A stretch of DNA of 64,000 nucleotides from the NCBI GenBank assembly GCA_000437895.1, contig FR902135.1, positions 22,379 through 86,378 of the forward strand, in the 5' to 3' direction. The position numbers and the translations under genes were made by a program. The notes under the pieces are model-generated. The model saw only the letters and a program-made list of their open reading frames with translations, was not told the origin of the DNA and ran no database searches. This document shows positions 9,318 to 17,719 of this stretch, piece after piece. Positions within the stretch are counted from its first letter, which is position 1. Every line of letters starts with the position of its first letter. Origin of the DNA: Clostridium sp. CAG:914. GTDB lineage: Bacteria > Bacillota_I > Bacilli_A > RF39 > UBA660.

Positions 9318-10108
9318 TGTATATAGAGATTTTAATTATTGCAATAATTGTTTTTGGATTACTTATTTTAAATACTAGAATTGATACGACTAGACTTTAT
9401 AAAGAAAATCAGGGATTGTTTGATTTACTTAAAGAAAAAGATTATGAATTTCTTTTAAGAGCTAAATATGGTGATAATGTTATAGATCCTGATTCTGTTT
9501 TTAGAAAAAGAGTTTTTAAAGGATTAGCAGTTTCTTTAGTAATAATATTTATCTTTATTACTAAGTTATCTTTGATATACATTATAATTGCTTTAGTAGT
9601 TGGTTATTTGGTATTTAAGTCACAGTATATTGATTTGAAAAAATTTTATAAGAAACATTTAAATACTATAGATTCATTACTTCCATATTATTTAAAAAGC
9701 TTGGAGGTATTAGTGCAACATTATACTGTTCCAGTTGCTTTAGCAAGATCTATTGATGACGCACCAGAAGTATTTAAACCTGGTTTAAAAGAATTAGTTT
9801 CTAAGATAGATGCAGGTGACTCTTCAATTGAACCATATATGGATTTTGCTAGACAGTATCCGGTGAGAGATTCTATGCGTATGATGAGACTTTTATATAG
9901 ACTTGGATTGGGAGAACAAGATAAAAAACATGAGCAGATGTTATCTTTTTCTAAAACAGTTTCAGCATTGCAACTTAAAGCAAGGGAACAAAAATATCAA
10001 GATAGGTTAAATCATATGGAAAGGCAAACTATGACGATGCTTGTTTGTACTGGTGGTTCTGCTTTAATTATCATGTTAATTGCATCATTTAGTATGATGG
10101 GGTTATAG
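9317..10108 (+). CDS. tadC: TadC-like inner-membrane platform protein
   Basis: 263 residues: N-terminal helix (1-18), a helix pair near 70-103, a cytoplasmic T2SSF-like domain (about 110-230, with a DSMRMMRLLYRLGLGEQ segment) and one C-terminal helix (about 240-260). Start ATG overlaps the tadB stop by one base, so they are co-translated. The transcription unit appears to end here, because a new extended -10 promoter lies before the pilin gene. Confidence 0.85.
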   Translation: MYIEILIIAIIVFGLLILNTRIDTTRLYKENQGLFDLLKEKDYEFLLRAKYGDNVIDPDSVFRKRVFKGLAVSLVIIFIFITKLSLIYIIIALVVGYLVFKSQYIDLKKFYKKHLNTIDSLLPYYLKSLEVLVQHYTVPVALARSIDDAPEVFKPGLKELVSKIDAGDSSIEPYMDFARQYPVRDSMRMMRLLYRLGLGEQDKKHEQMLSFSKTVSALQLKAREQKYQDRLNHMERQTMTMLVCTGGSALIIMLIASFSMMGL

Positions 10109-10150
10109 TGTAAAATTCAATCAAAATAACTAGATATTTACATGTATGTG

Positions 10151-10159
10151 TGTTATAAT
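10151..10159 (+). promoter_or_regulatory. Extended -10 promoter for the pilin gene
   Basis: TGTTATAAT, 28 bp before the pilin start; no clear -35. An extra promoter for the major subunit would allow higher expression than the assembly genes. Confidence 0.6.
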
Positions 10160-10186
10160 TTGTTTAAATGATAGGAGGTGAAGTTA

Positions 10187-10375
10187 ATGAAAGAAGCAAC
10201 AGGTGAGGTTTCAATGACTGTAGTAACTTTAATAGCTATAGCTGTTATAGGTGGAATATTAGCTATTTTCTGGGGACCTATTACAAATAAAATTGGTAGT
10301 TTATGGGGTAAAGATGCAACATGCCCATCAGGATATACTATGGTAAATGGTACATGTAAGCCAAATGGTAAATAA
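10187..10375 (+). CDS. Small Flp-like major pilin candidate
   Basis: 62 residues from the ATG at 10187, which has GGAGG at 10174-10178; the GTG at 10178 falls in that ribosome site. A very short leader (MKEATG) precedes a ~22-residue hydrophobic helix and a short C-terminus with two cysteines (CPSGYTMVNGTC), which could form a disulfide loop. Size, position between tadC and minor-pilin genes, and its own promoter suggest the major pilus subunit. The leader M-K-E-A-T-G matches the pattern M-[KR]-[DE]-A-x-G of the next two proteins, so processing after Gly6 is a plausible inference. No prepilin peptidase gene is in the window. Confidence 0.75.
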   Translation: MKEATGEVSMTVVTLIAIAVIGGILAIFWGPITNKIGSLWGKDATCPSGYTMVNGTCKPNGK

Positions 10376-10402
10376 GTATATAGGAAAGTTGGTGTTTTAC
10401 GT

Positions 10403-10861
10403 ATGAGAGACGCTTTTGGTGGAGTATTTTCTACTCAACTTATTTTAGTATTTATATTTTTGTATGTTGGGTTTATGGCTATTTCTTTTACTTATGCTAA
10501 AGCTTTTAAGTATAAGAATTCAATCATAAATTACATAGAACAGAATGAAGGTATAACTTTGAATGAAGATAAAATTGTGGGAGCAGGTTCAGTTGATTTA
10601 TATCGTGTATTGAATGATTTTACATGTGAAGAGGCAGCTGTATCAAATGAGATGGCTTCTAATGTTATTGCTAATTATTCTTGTTCTAGAGGTATTATGA
10701 TTTCTGAATCAGAGGGTAAGAGTCCTGAATATATTACTTATTCTGTTTCTGTTCCAGCCAATTGGTCTCTCGGTTTCTTTGATATTTTAAAAAGTGGTAC
10801 TAATAATGAAAGTGGGACTTGGTTTATTCGAGGAGAAACAAATATTTTAGTTCATGAGTAA
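10403..10861 (+). CDS. Pilin-like protein, MRDAFGG family, copy 1
   Basis: 152 residues. MRDAFGGVFS is followed by a ~22-residue membrane helix, a helical segment (AKAFKYKNSIINYIEQNEG) and a C-terminal domain with two cysteines (TCEEAAV and NYSCSRG). It is homologous to the next gene over the first 50 residues. TadE/TadF-type minor pilin or pseudopilin is the best guess. It lies between the pilin and TadZ genes on the same strand with short gaps. Confidence 0.75.
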   Translation: MRDAFGGVFSTQLILVFIFLYVGFMAISFTYAKAFKYKNSIINYIEQNEGITLNEDKIVGAGSVDLYRVLNDFTCEEAAVSNEMASNVIANYSCSRGIMISESEGKSPEYITYSVSVPANWSLGFFDILKSGTNNESGTWFIRGETNILVHE

Positions 10862-10873
10862 TGAGGTGATAAT

Positions 10874-11362
10874 ATGAGAGATGCTTTTGGTGGAGCTTTT
10901 TCAATTCAAATATTTTTAATATTTATTTTAATATATGTTAGTTTTATTGCTGTTTCTTTGAATTATGCTAAGGCTTTTAAGGTAAAGAGTGCTATTATAG
11001 ATTATATTGAAGATAATGAAGGTATATTAAATGCTAATGATACTTTTGATGCATATTTAGATGAGAAGTTAGAAGCTGTTATTGGACAGTATAATTATCA
11101 TGTTAGTGGTGTTTGTACTCCTGGTAATATGTATGATACTGATAGTGGTGAGTTAATTGGTTATTGTCATCCTAGGGGTGTTATTATTACTCTTGGAGAT
11201 AAGAAAGATATTCAATCTTATTATAAAGTTGATACTTATATGGGATGGTCACTACCTACTTTAAATTTACTTTCAGGTTTTGGAGGTAATAATGAGAATG
11301 ATACTCCTATGGGGATTTGGAAAATAAGTGGTGAAACTAGATTAGTTGTTAATAGTGAATAA
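10874..11362 (+). CDS. Pilin-like protein, MRDAFGG family, copy 2
   Basis: 162 residues, a tandem paralogue of the preceding protein: MRDAFGGAFS, membrane helix, then AKAFKVKSAIIDYIEDNEG, and a C-terminal half with two cysteines (GVCTPG, GYCHPRG) and a tail ending WKISGETRLVV, like FIRGETNILV in copy 1. AGGTGAT precedes the ATG. The C-terminal halves have diverged more than the N-termini, as expected when the exposed face changes and the assembly helix is kept. Confidence 0.75.
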   Translation: MRDAFGGAFSIQIFLIFILIYVSFIAVSLNYAKAFKVKSAIIDYIEDNEGILNANDTFDAYLDEKLEAVIGQYNYHVSGVCTPGNMYDTDSGELIGYCHPRGVIITLGDKKDIQSYYKVDTYMGWSLPTLNLLSGFGGNNENDTPMGIWKISGETRLVVNSE

Positions 11363-11373
11363 GGAGGTTAGTT

Positions 11374-12306
11374 ATGAATGTTATTGTAGCTAATGAAAAT
11401 AAGAGCTTATTAAGTAGTTTAGATATAGATGTTATTAAATCTATTGATGGTGTTTTTTCTGTTGATGAGATTATTAATACATTTGATGGTTTTTTCTTTA
11501 ATAAGATGTTTCTTGATATAACGGCTATTAAAGATAATACTAATTATTCTAATATTCAAAAACTTTCTATTGGGCTTGATATGAGTAAAGTTATTTTGCT
11601 ATTGACTACACAGCTTTATAATAATAAGGGTTTTATTTCTAAGTTAATTAGTTTTGGTATTTATAATTTTGCTAGAGATAAGGATTCTCTTATGTATTTA
11701 TATATGAATCCTAATAGTTATAAAGATGTGGCTAATTATCAAATATTAGATGATAATTTTTCTGATTCTATTGGTAGTTCTGAAAATACTTCTTCACCTA
11801 ATTTAGTTACAGCTAAAGTTATAGGGTTTAGAAATGTTACTAAGTCGGCTGGTGCTACGACACTTATTTACTTATTAAAAAGAGAACTATCAAAGAGACA
11901 TTATTGTGTTGCTCTTGAAGTTAATAAAAATGATTTTGGTTATTTTCATGAATCTGATATGTTTTCAGTTAATCAATCTAACTTGCAGGGAGCATTAGAT
12001 AAATTTGGAAATGCGGATATTATATTAGTAGATTTGAATGGGGTTTCTTTTGATAAGTGTGATGAAATTATTTATTTGATAGAACCTTCAATAATAAAAC
12101 TTAATAAAATGGTGTCATTAAATAGTGATATATTTACAAAACTTACTGATTGTAAGATTGTTTTAAATAAAAGTTTACTTACAGAAGAAGATATTAAGAA
12201 CTTTGAATTTGAATCTAATTCTTCGGTATATTTTAATATTCCACCTTTAAATGATAGAATTGATAATGGTGAAATATTAAATGGTTTTTTAGATAAGTTG
12301 TTATAA
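11374..12306 (+). CDS. TadZ/CpaE-like protein with degenerate P-loop
   Basis: 310 residues. The N-terminal ~140 residues look like an atypical receiver-like domain, the C-terminal part like a ParA/MinD-fold ATPase. At about 150-165 the sequence IGFRNVTKSAGATTLIYLL sits where a deviant Walker A (KGGxGKT) belongs, but the second lysine is replaced (KSAGATT). ATP hydrolysis is therefore doubtful. TadZ proteins localise the pilus machine to a pole and some lack a canonical Walker A. AGGAGG precedes the ATG. Last gene of the pilus cluster. Confidence 0.7.
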   Translation: MNVIVANENKSLLSSLDIDVIKSIDGVFSVDEIINTFDGFFFNKMFLDITAIKDNTNYSNIQKLSIGLDMSKVILLLTTQLYNNKGFISKLISFGIYNFARDKDSLMYLYMNPNSYKDVANYQILDDNFSDSIGSSENTSSPNLVTAKVIGFRNVTKSAGATTLIYLLKRELSKRHYCVALEVNKNDFGYFHESDMFSVNQSNLQGALDKFGNADIILVDLNGVSFDKCDEIIYLIEPSIIKLNKMVSLNSDIFTKLTDCKIVLNKSLLTEEDIKNFEFESNSSVYFNIPPLNDRIDNGEILNGFLDKLL

Positions 12307-12356
12307 AAGAATAGAAAGGGCTATTATATGTGGCTCATTTTTCTTTTGGAGGTAAT

Positions 12357-13658
12357 ATGAAGAATAATAATAATTATATTTTAGAGTTAATATTAATATT
12401 TATAGTTACTATTTTATTTAATTTATTTATTAATGGTTTAACTAATGATGAAGTTTGGAATTATGGATTTGCTTATAATATTTCTAATGGGTTAATTCCT
12501 TATAAAGATTTTAATATGATAATCACACCTTTGTTTCCACTTATTATGTCTATATTTGGTAGAAATATAGTTGTTTATCATATACTAAATGGTTTTATAT
12601 GTGTAGGTATATTTTATTATATGAAGAAGAACAATTCTAGAAGTTATTACGTTACTTATGCTATTTTATTGTTTTTTGCTTTACCTAATTATTCTTTGGC
12701 TTGTTTACTTTTATTATATATAATTTTAGATTTGGAAAATAGAAAGGCTAATGATTATTTAATTGGTATTATTCTTGGTGTTACTTTTTTAACTAAGCAA
12801 AATATTGGAGTGTATTTATTTATTGCTTCCTTATTTTGTAATGATTTTAAGAAAATTTTTAAGAGAGGAATTGGTTTTATAATTCCTTGTGTAAGTATAT
12901 TTATATATTTGGTTTATAATAATTCTTTATATGAGTTTATTGATTATTGTTTTTTAGGTATAAGTGATTTTACAGGTAATTTTAATTATTATTATTCTTG
13001 TTTATTAATTTTTATTTTCTCTTTTATATATTTATTATATAAGTATATAAAAACTAGAAACATAAAGTTTATTTATTTACTTTCTTTTCAATTAATGGCT
13101 TATCCTTTGTTTGATGCATATCATGTTATAATTCCTTTTATACCTGCTTTTGGTTATTTTTTAGATGAACTAAAACTTTCTAAAAAGATTATACAAGTGT
13201 CTTTTGTTATCTTTATTATTTGCATTTTTAGTTATAATTTTTATTTATATTCTGGTAAAGAATATAGTTACCCTAATGATAGTCGTGAATTTAAGTATAG
13301 AAAGCTTGATAATAATAGTATTAAATCATTAAAAAATATTAATTATATAATTAATAAATTAGATGGTAGAATATTTTTAATTAGTGGTTATTCTTATTTG
13401 ATTAAATTAGAATTAGGATATTCAATAGATAAGTATGATTTGTTATGTGATGGTAATCTTGGTCATGGTGGATATATGAGGATTATATCTGAATTTGATG
13501 ATATCTGTTATAATAATAAATGTAGTTTTGTTGTTGATATGGATGAATTTTATAAATCTAATGTTTCACAATATAATATTGGTATTTTGAAATATATTAG
13601 TAGTAATTATAATTTTGTTAATAATTTTGATAGTATTTATATATATACTAATTATTAA
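12357..13658 (+). CDS. Multispanning membrane protein, GT-C glycosyltransferase-like
   Basis: 433 residues from the ATG at 12357, which has TGGAGG just upstream; an in-frame GTG at 12330 lacks a good site. About ten membrane helices. The first loop carries NDEVWNYGFAYNISNG, resembling the acidic DE motif of GT-C (PMT/ArnT-like) glycosyltransferases that use lipid-linked sugars. It may glycosylate a lipid or a surface protein such as the pilus proteins just upstream; that link is positional only. The C-terminal ~80 residues are soluble with several cysteines. Confidence 0.6.
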   Translation: MKNNNNYILELILIFIVTILFNLFINGLTNDEVWNYGFAYNISNGLIPYKDFNMIITPLFPLIMSIFGRNIVVYHILNGFICVGIFYYMKKNNSRSYYVTYAILLFFALPNYSLACLLLLYIILDLENRKANDYLIGIILGVTFLTKQNIGVYLFIASLFCNDFKKIFKRGIGFIIPCVSIFIYLVYNNSLYEFIDYCFLGISDFTGNFNYYYSCLLIFIFSFIYLLYKYIKTRNIKFIYLLSFQLMAYPLFDAYHVIIPFIPAFGYFLDELKLSKKIIQVSFVIFIICIFSYNFYLYSGKEYSYPNDSREFKYRKLDNNSIKSLKNINYIINKLDGRIFLISGYSYLIKLELGYSIDKYDLLCDGNLGHGGYMRIISEFDDICYNNKCSFVVDMDEFYKSNVSQYNIGILKYISSNYNFVNNFDSIYIYTNY

Positions 13659-13678
13659 GACAATAGTCTTTTTTTTCT
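13657..13678 (+). terminator. Intrinsic terminator
   Basis: Short 5-bp stem AAGAC / GTCTT with a 4-base loop and a long T tract; it overlaps the stop codon of the preceding gene. Confidence 0.55.
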
Positions 13679-13683
13679 TTTTG

Positions 13684-13692
13684 TGTTAAAAT
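13684..13692 (+). promoter_or_regulatory. Extended -10 promoter of rlmH
   Basis: TGTTAAAAT, 18 bp before the start codon, so the 5' leader would be very short. Confidence 0.45.
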
Positions 13693-13710
13693 TATGAAGA
13701 GGGAAATGTT

Positions 13711-14145
13711 ATGATAAAGATTATTTGTGTTGGTAAATTGAAGGAAGATTATTTAAAGAGTGGGGTAAGTGATTATGTTAAGAGGATTAGTAAATATCAT
13801 AAGATTAATGTTATTGAGGTAAGTGATTCTAATATTGATAATGAAGAGAAGGAAATAATTAAGCATATTGATAGTAAAGATTATGTTATTTCTTTATGTG
13901 TTGAAGGGGAAATGTTATCATCTTTGGAATTATCTAGGAAGATAGACAATATTTTTATAGGGTATTCAACGATTACTTTTGTGATAGGGGGATCTTATGG
14001 TATTTCTTCTAAGATAAAGGAAAGAAGTAATATGAGGTTATCTTTTTCTAAAATGACTTTTCCACATGGTTTGTTTAGAATTGTGTTATTAGAACAAATA
14101 TATAGGTCTTTTAAGATAAATAATAATGAATCTTATCATAAGTAA
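13711..14145 (+). CDS. rlmH: 23S rRNA (pseudouridine1915-N3) methyltransferase RlmH
   Basis: 144 residues, slightly shorter than the usual 156-159. SPOUT-fold methyltransferase. The SAM-binding loop FVIGGSYGIS (about 89-98) and the C-terminal FPHGLFRIVLLEQIYRSF, then YHK segment are hallmarks of RlmH. It methylates pseudouridine 1915 in helix 69 of 23S rRNA on assembled ribosomes. Start ATG follows GAGGGAAATGTT. The usual GGADG is GGSYG here. Confidence 0.92.
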   Translation: MIKIICVGKLKEDYLKSGVSDYVKRISKYHKINVIEVSDSNIDNEEKEIIKHIDSKDYVISLCVEGEMLSSLELSRKIDNIFIGYSTITFVIGGSYGISSKIKERSNMRLSFSKMTFPHGLFRIVLLEQIYRSFKINNNESYHK

Positions 14146-14149
14146 TTTA

Positions 14150-14178
14150 TTGTTTTTTTTAGAATAATAATGTATAAT
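14150..14178 (+). promoter_or_regulatory. Candidate promoter before the membrane protein-leuS unit
   Basis: TTGTTT, 17 bp, TATAAT; the -35 lies in a T-rich run that could also be a weak terminator tail of rlmH. Confidence 0.5.
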
Positions 14179-14198
14179 TTTTTTATGAGGTGATGTGT

Positions 14199-14639
14199 AT
14201 GTCTAGGGCATTAAGTATTATAATTGAATATTTAATAGTATTTATAATTTTATTTCTTTTGATGTATTTTGTGTTTACTACTAGTGGTATGAAAAATAAA
14301 AAGGTTAAGAAAAATAATACGAAGAATGGTAAGAAAAAAAATAAGAATAGTGAAGATGATGTTCCTCTTGAACTTGTTTATTTAACTGGTATTTATGGTA
14401 TAGATCCTAAGAATATTAATAAGAAGGTATTTAGGTTTATTTATAGTGTTATTAATTCTTTTGTTATATCTACGACATATATTATTAGTGTTTATTTGGT
14501 TAAGAATGTTATTTTAAAGGTATGTATAGCTATTGTTGTTTTGATACTTTTAATAATTGTTTGTTATGGATTGTTAGGAAGATATTATATATATAAAGAA
14601 GATAATTTAATTAATAAGGAGGATGAAAAAGATGTATAA
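14199..14639 (+). CDS. Small membrane protein of unknown function upstream of leuS
   Basis: 146 residues with start at 14199, 6 bases after AGGTG. One N-terminal membrane helix (about 5-25) precedes a very basic Lys/Asn-rich linker (30-50), a conserved-looking segment ELVYLTGIYGIDPKNINKKV, and a hydrophobic hairpin of two helices near 85-130. The gene overlaps leuS by 8 bases. No family recognised. Confidence 0.65.
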   Translation: MSRALSIIIEYLIVFIILFLLMYFVFTTSGMKNKKVKKNNTKNGKKKNKNSEDDVPLELVYLTGIYGIDPKNINKKVFRFIYSVINSFVISTTYIISVYLVKNVILKVCIAIVVLILLIIVCYGLLGRYYIYKEDNLINKEDEKDV

Positions 14640-17022
14640 TTATACGAAAATAGAGAAGAAGTGGCAAAAATATTGGGAAGAGAATAAGACTTTTAAAACG
14701 GATATTTATGATTTTTCTCGTCCTAAATACTATGTATTGGATATGTTTCCTTATCCTTCTGGTGTTGGATTACATGCTGGTCATCCTGAAGGGTATACGG
14801 CTACGGATATTATGGCTCGTATGAAGAGAATGCAGGGATATAATGTTTTACATCCGATGGGGTATGATTCTTTTGGGTTGCCTGCTGAACAGTATGCTAT
14901 TCAAACTGGTAATCATCCAAAGGAGTTTACGGAGAAGAATATTGCTCATTTTAGAGAACAATTAAAGAGACTTGGTTTTTCTTATGATTGGGATAGGGAA
15001 ATATCTACAAGTGATCCAAAGTTTTATAAGTGGACACAATGGATATTTAAAGAACTTTATAAGGATGGTTATGCTAAATATGTAGATATGCCTGTTAATT
15101 GGTGTGAAGAACTTGGTACTGTTCTTGCTAATGATGAAGTTATTGATGGTAAAAGCGAACGTGGTGGTTATCCGGTTATTAGAAAAAATATGCGTCAATG
15201 GGTTATTGATATACCTAGTTATGCTGAGAAATTGTTAAGTGGTTTAGATGAGGTTGATTGGCCTGAGTCTACAAAAGAAGTACAGAGAAATTGGATAGGG
15301 AAAAGTAATGGAGCAGAGGTTACTTTTAAGGTTAAAGGTAGTGATAAGGATTTTATAGTTTATACGACTAGACCTGATACTTTATTTGGGGCTACTTATT
15401 GTGTATTGTCTCCTGAACATCCTTTAGTAGATAGTATTGTTATAGATAGTCAAAAAGAAGAAATCAATAGATATAAAATGGTTTGTCAAAGTAAGAGTGA
15501 ACTTGAGAGAACAGAATTAAATAAAGATAAGACTGGAGTATTTACTGGTAGTTATGCTATTAATCCTGTTAATAATAAAGAGATACCTATATGGATATCT
15601 GATTATGTTTTGATGAGTTATGGAACTGGAGCCATTATGGCTGTTCCTGCACATGATGAACGTGATTATGAATTTGCTTGTAAGTTTGGTATTCCAATTA
15701 TTCCTGTAATTGATGGTGGTCAAGAAGGTGTGGCATATACTGGTGATGGTATACATATTAATTCTGAATTTTTAAATGGATTAAATAAGAAAGATGCTAT
15801 TATAAGAATTATATCTTGGTTAGAAGAACATAATTGTGGTAAGAAAAAGGTTAATTATAAACTTAGAGATTGGATTTTTGCTCGTCAAAGATATTGGGGG
15901 GAACCTATTCCTGTTATACATATGGAAGATGGTACTATTAAAGTTCTTACTGATGTTGAACTTCCTTTGGAACTTCCTGTATTGGATGATTATGTTGGTA
16001 AAAATGGTAGAGCACCACTTGAGAATGCTCCTGATTGGGTAAATGTTATTGTTGATGGTAAGAGTGGAAAGAGAGAAACTTCTACGATGCCTGGTAGTGC
16101 TGGGTCTAGTTGGTATTATTTAAGATATATAGATCCAAATAATGATACATTTTTGGCTGATAAGGAATTACTTTCGCATTGGATGCCTGTAGATTTATAT
16201 ATTGGAGGTCCAGAACATTCGGTTGGTCATTTGTTGTATGCTAGAATGTGGAATAATTATTTATATGATAAGGGGATTGTTCCATGTGCTGAACCTTTTA
16301 AGAAATTAGTTCATCAGGGAATGATACTTGGATCAAATGGAATAAAAATGGGAAAGAGATATCCTGAATTTGTTATTGATCCAGATGATATTGTTACTAA
16401 TTATGGTGCTGATACTTTAAGACTTTATGAAATGTTTATGGGTCCACTTGAAGCTGATAAGCCATGGAATATGGATAGTGTTAATGGAGCTTTTAAATTT
16501 TTAGATAGGATATATAGATTATATACTGAGCTAGATGTTATTAGAGATGAAGAAAATAAAAACTTGGAGAAAATTTATCATCAAACGGTTAAGAAAGTAA
16601 CTAATGATTATGAGACTTTGAATTTTAATACGGCAATTAGTCAAATGATGATATTTGTTAATGCTGTATATAAAGAGAAAGTATTTCCTCTTGAATATGC
16701 AAATAATTTTGTAAAATTGATTAGTCCTATTGTTCCTCATTTGGGTGAAGAATTATGGAGTATATTGGGTCATACTGATACGATTGCTTATGAATCTTGG
16801 CCTACTTATGTTGATGAATTGACTTATGAGAGCGAAAGAGATATTGCAGTTCAGGTTAATGGTAAGGTTAGAGCTATAATTAAAGTTAGTGATAATGATA
16901 CGGAAGATGATGTTAAAAATAAGGCTTTAAGAGAGGAAAATGTTATTAAATATACAGAAGGTAAAGAAATAATAAAAATAATTGTTGTTAAGAATAAAAT
17001 TGTAAATGTTTTAGTAAAATAA
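14632..17022 (+). CDS. leuS: Leucyl-tRNA synthetase
   Basis: 796 residues, class Ia aminoacyl-tRNA synthetase charging tRNA-Leu. HIGH-type motif HAGH at 48-51, CP1 editing domain in the middle (TTRPDTLFGATY, then GTGAIMAVPAHDERD), WIFARQRYWGEP, and the C-terminal anticodon-binding and small C-terminal domains (AVQVNGKVRA). The catalytic KMSKS loop reads KMGKR (572-576), followed by YPEFVIDPDDIV; I believe this variant occurs in other Bacillota LeuRS. Start 14632 fits AGGAGG nine bases upstream and the family N-terminus; ATG 14623 is too close to it. No T-box leader is visible, since the start overlaps the preceding gene. Confidence 0.96.
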   Translation: MYNYTKIEKKWQKYWEENKTFKTDIYDFSRPKYYVLDMFPYPSGVGLHAGHPEGYTATDIMARMKRMQGYNVLHPMGYDSFGLPAEQYAIQTGNHPKEFTEKNIAHFREQLKRLGFSYDWDREISTSDPKFYKWTQWIFKELYKDGYAKYVDMPVNWCEELGTVLANDEVIDGKSERGGYPVIRKNMRQWVIDIPSYAEKLLSGLDEVDWPESTKEVQRNWIGKSNGAEVTFKVKGSDKDFIVYTTRPDTLFGATYCVLSPEHPLVDSIVIDSQKEEINRYKMVCQSKSELERTELNKDKTGVFTGSYAINPVNNKEIPIWISDYVLMSYGTGAIMAVPAHDERDYEFACKFGIPIIPVIDGGQEGVAYTGDGIHINSEFLNGLNKKDAIIRIISWLEEHNCGKKKVNYKLRDWIFARQRYWGEPIPVIHMEDGTIKVLTDVELPLELPVLDDYVGKNGRAPLENAPDWVNVIVDGKSGKRETSTMPGSAGSSWYYLRYIDPNNDTFLADKELLSHWMPVDLYIGGPEHSVGHLLYARMWNNYLYDKGIVPCAEPFKKLVHQGMILGSNGIKMGKRYPEFVIDPDDIVTNYGADTLRLYEMFMGPLEADKPWNMDSVNGAFKFLDRIYRLYTELDVIRDEENKNLEKIYHQTVKKVTNDYETLNFNTAISQMMIFVNAVYKEKVFPLEYANNFVKLISPIVPHLGEELWSILGHTDTIAYESWPTYVDELTYESERDIAVQVNGKVRAIIKVSDNDTEDDVKNKALREENVIKYTEGKEIIKIIVVKNKIVNVLVK

Positions 17023-17025
17023 AAA

Positions 17026-17056
17026 TAAAATGCTATGTTATGGCATTTTATTTTTT
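17026..17056. terminator. Bidirectional terminator between leuS and the convergent RluA gene
   Basis: 8-bp stem TAAAATGC / GCATTTTA, 9-base loop, T-rich on the + side and A-rich on the other, so it can serve both converging genes. Confidence 0.75.
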
Positions 17057-17719
17057 AAATAATGTGAATGGATAATTATTGGGTAATTCAATGTTGAAAT
17101 TAAGTAGTTCATCTGTTATTGGGTCATGTATAGTTAGTTCTTTAGCAAATAGGGCAATGTTTCCTAATTCATTTTTATTGCCATATTTTATATCTCCATA
17201 TAGGGGAAATCCTCTGCTTGAAAATTGTACTCTTATTTGGTGAGGTCTTCCTGTTTCTAAGTTTATTTTAACTAGGTTTAAATTGTCTACTTTGTCTGTT
17301 ATAGTGTAATCTAATTTGGAATATTTTCCTTTGTCTTTGGTTGTTACAAAGGAAATATTTTTTTTGTTATCTTTTGCTAAATAGTCTATTAGTGTATCTT
17401 TTTCTTTTAAATTACCTTTAATAACTGCATAATATGTTTTTTTAAATTCTTTATCTGCTATTTGTTTAGATAGTCTAGAAGCTGATTTACTAGTTTTGGC
17501 AAATACCATAATACCTCCGACTGGTCTATCTAATCTGTGTACGAGTCCTAAGTATACATTACCTTGTTTATGATATTTTTCTTTTAGATATTGTTTTAAT
17601 ATAGTTAGGAGATCTAAGTCTTTGCTTTCGTCACTACATACAGGCATATTTATTGGTTTTTCTACGACTAGTAAGTGGTTTGTTTCATAAATTATGTTAA
17701 TATTTTGATACTTTTCCAT
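17048..17719 (-). CDS. RluA-family pseudouridine synthase
   Basis: 223 residues. The catalytic motif is LVHRLDRPVGGIMVFAK with the catalytic Asp in HRLD (about residue 66); a C-terminal GRPHQIRVQF loop is also typical. No S4 domain. It isomerises a uridine in rRNA or tRNA; the exact site is not predictable. Start ATG 17719 is chosen over an in-frame GTG at 17728; neither has a strong ribosome site. It overlaps the end of the upstream methyltransferase gene by 23 bp, so translation is likely coupled. Confidence 0.88.
   Translation of the reverse strand: MEKYQNINIIYETNHLLVVEKPINMPVCSDESKDLDLLTILKQYLKEKYHKQGNVYLGLVHRLDRPVGGIMVFAKTSKSASRLSKQIADKEFKKTYYAVIKGNLKEKDTLIDYLAKDNKKNISFVTTKDKGKYSKLDYTITDKVDNLNLVKINLETGRPHQIRVQFSSRGFPLYGDIKYGNKNELGNIALFAKELTIHDPITDELLNFNIELPNNYPFTLFKK

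Noticed and set aside
14150..14640. T-box leader for leuS
   Set aside because: leuS overlaps the preceding gene by 8 bases and no specifier stem or T-box consensus is visible before the operon promoter.
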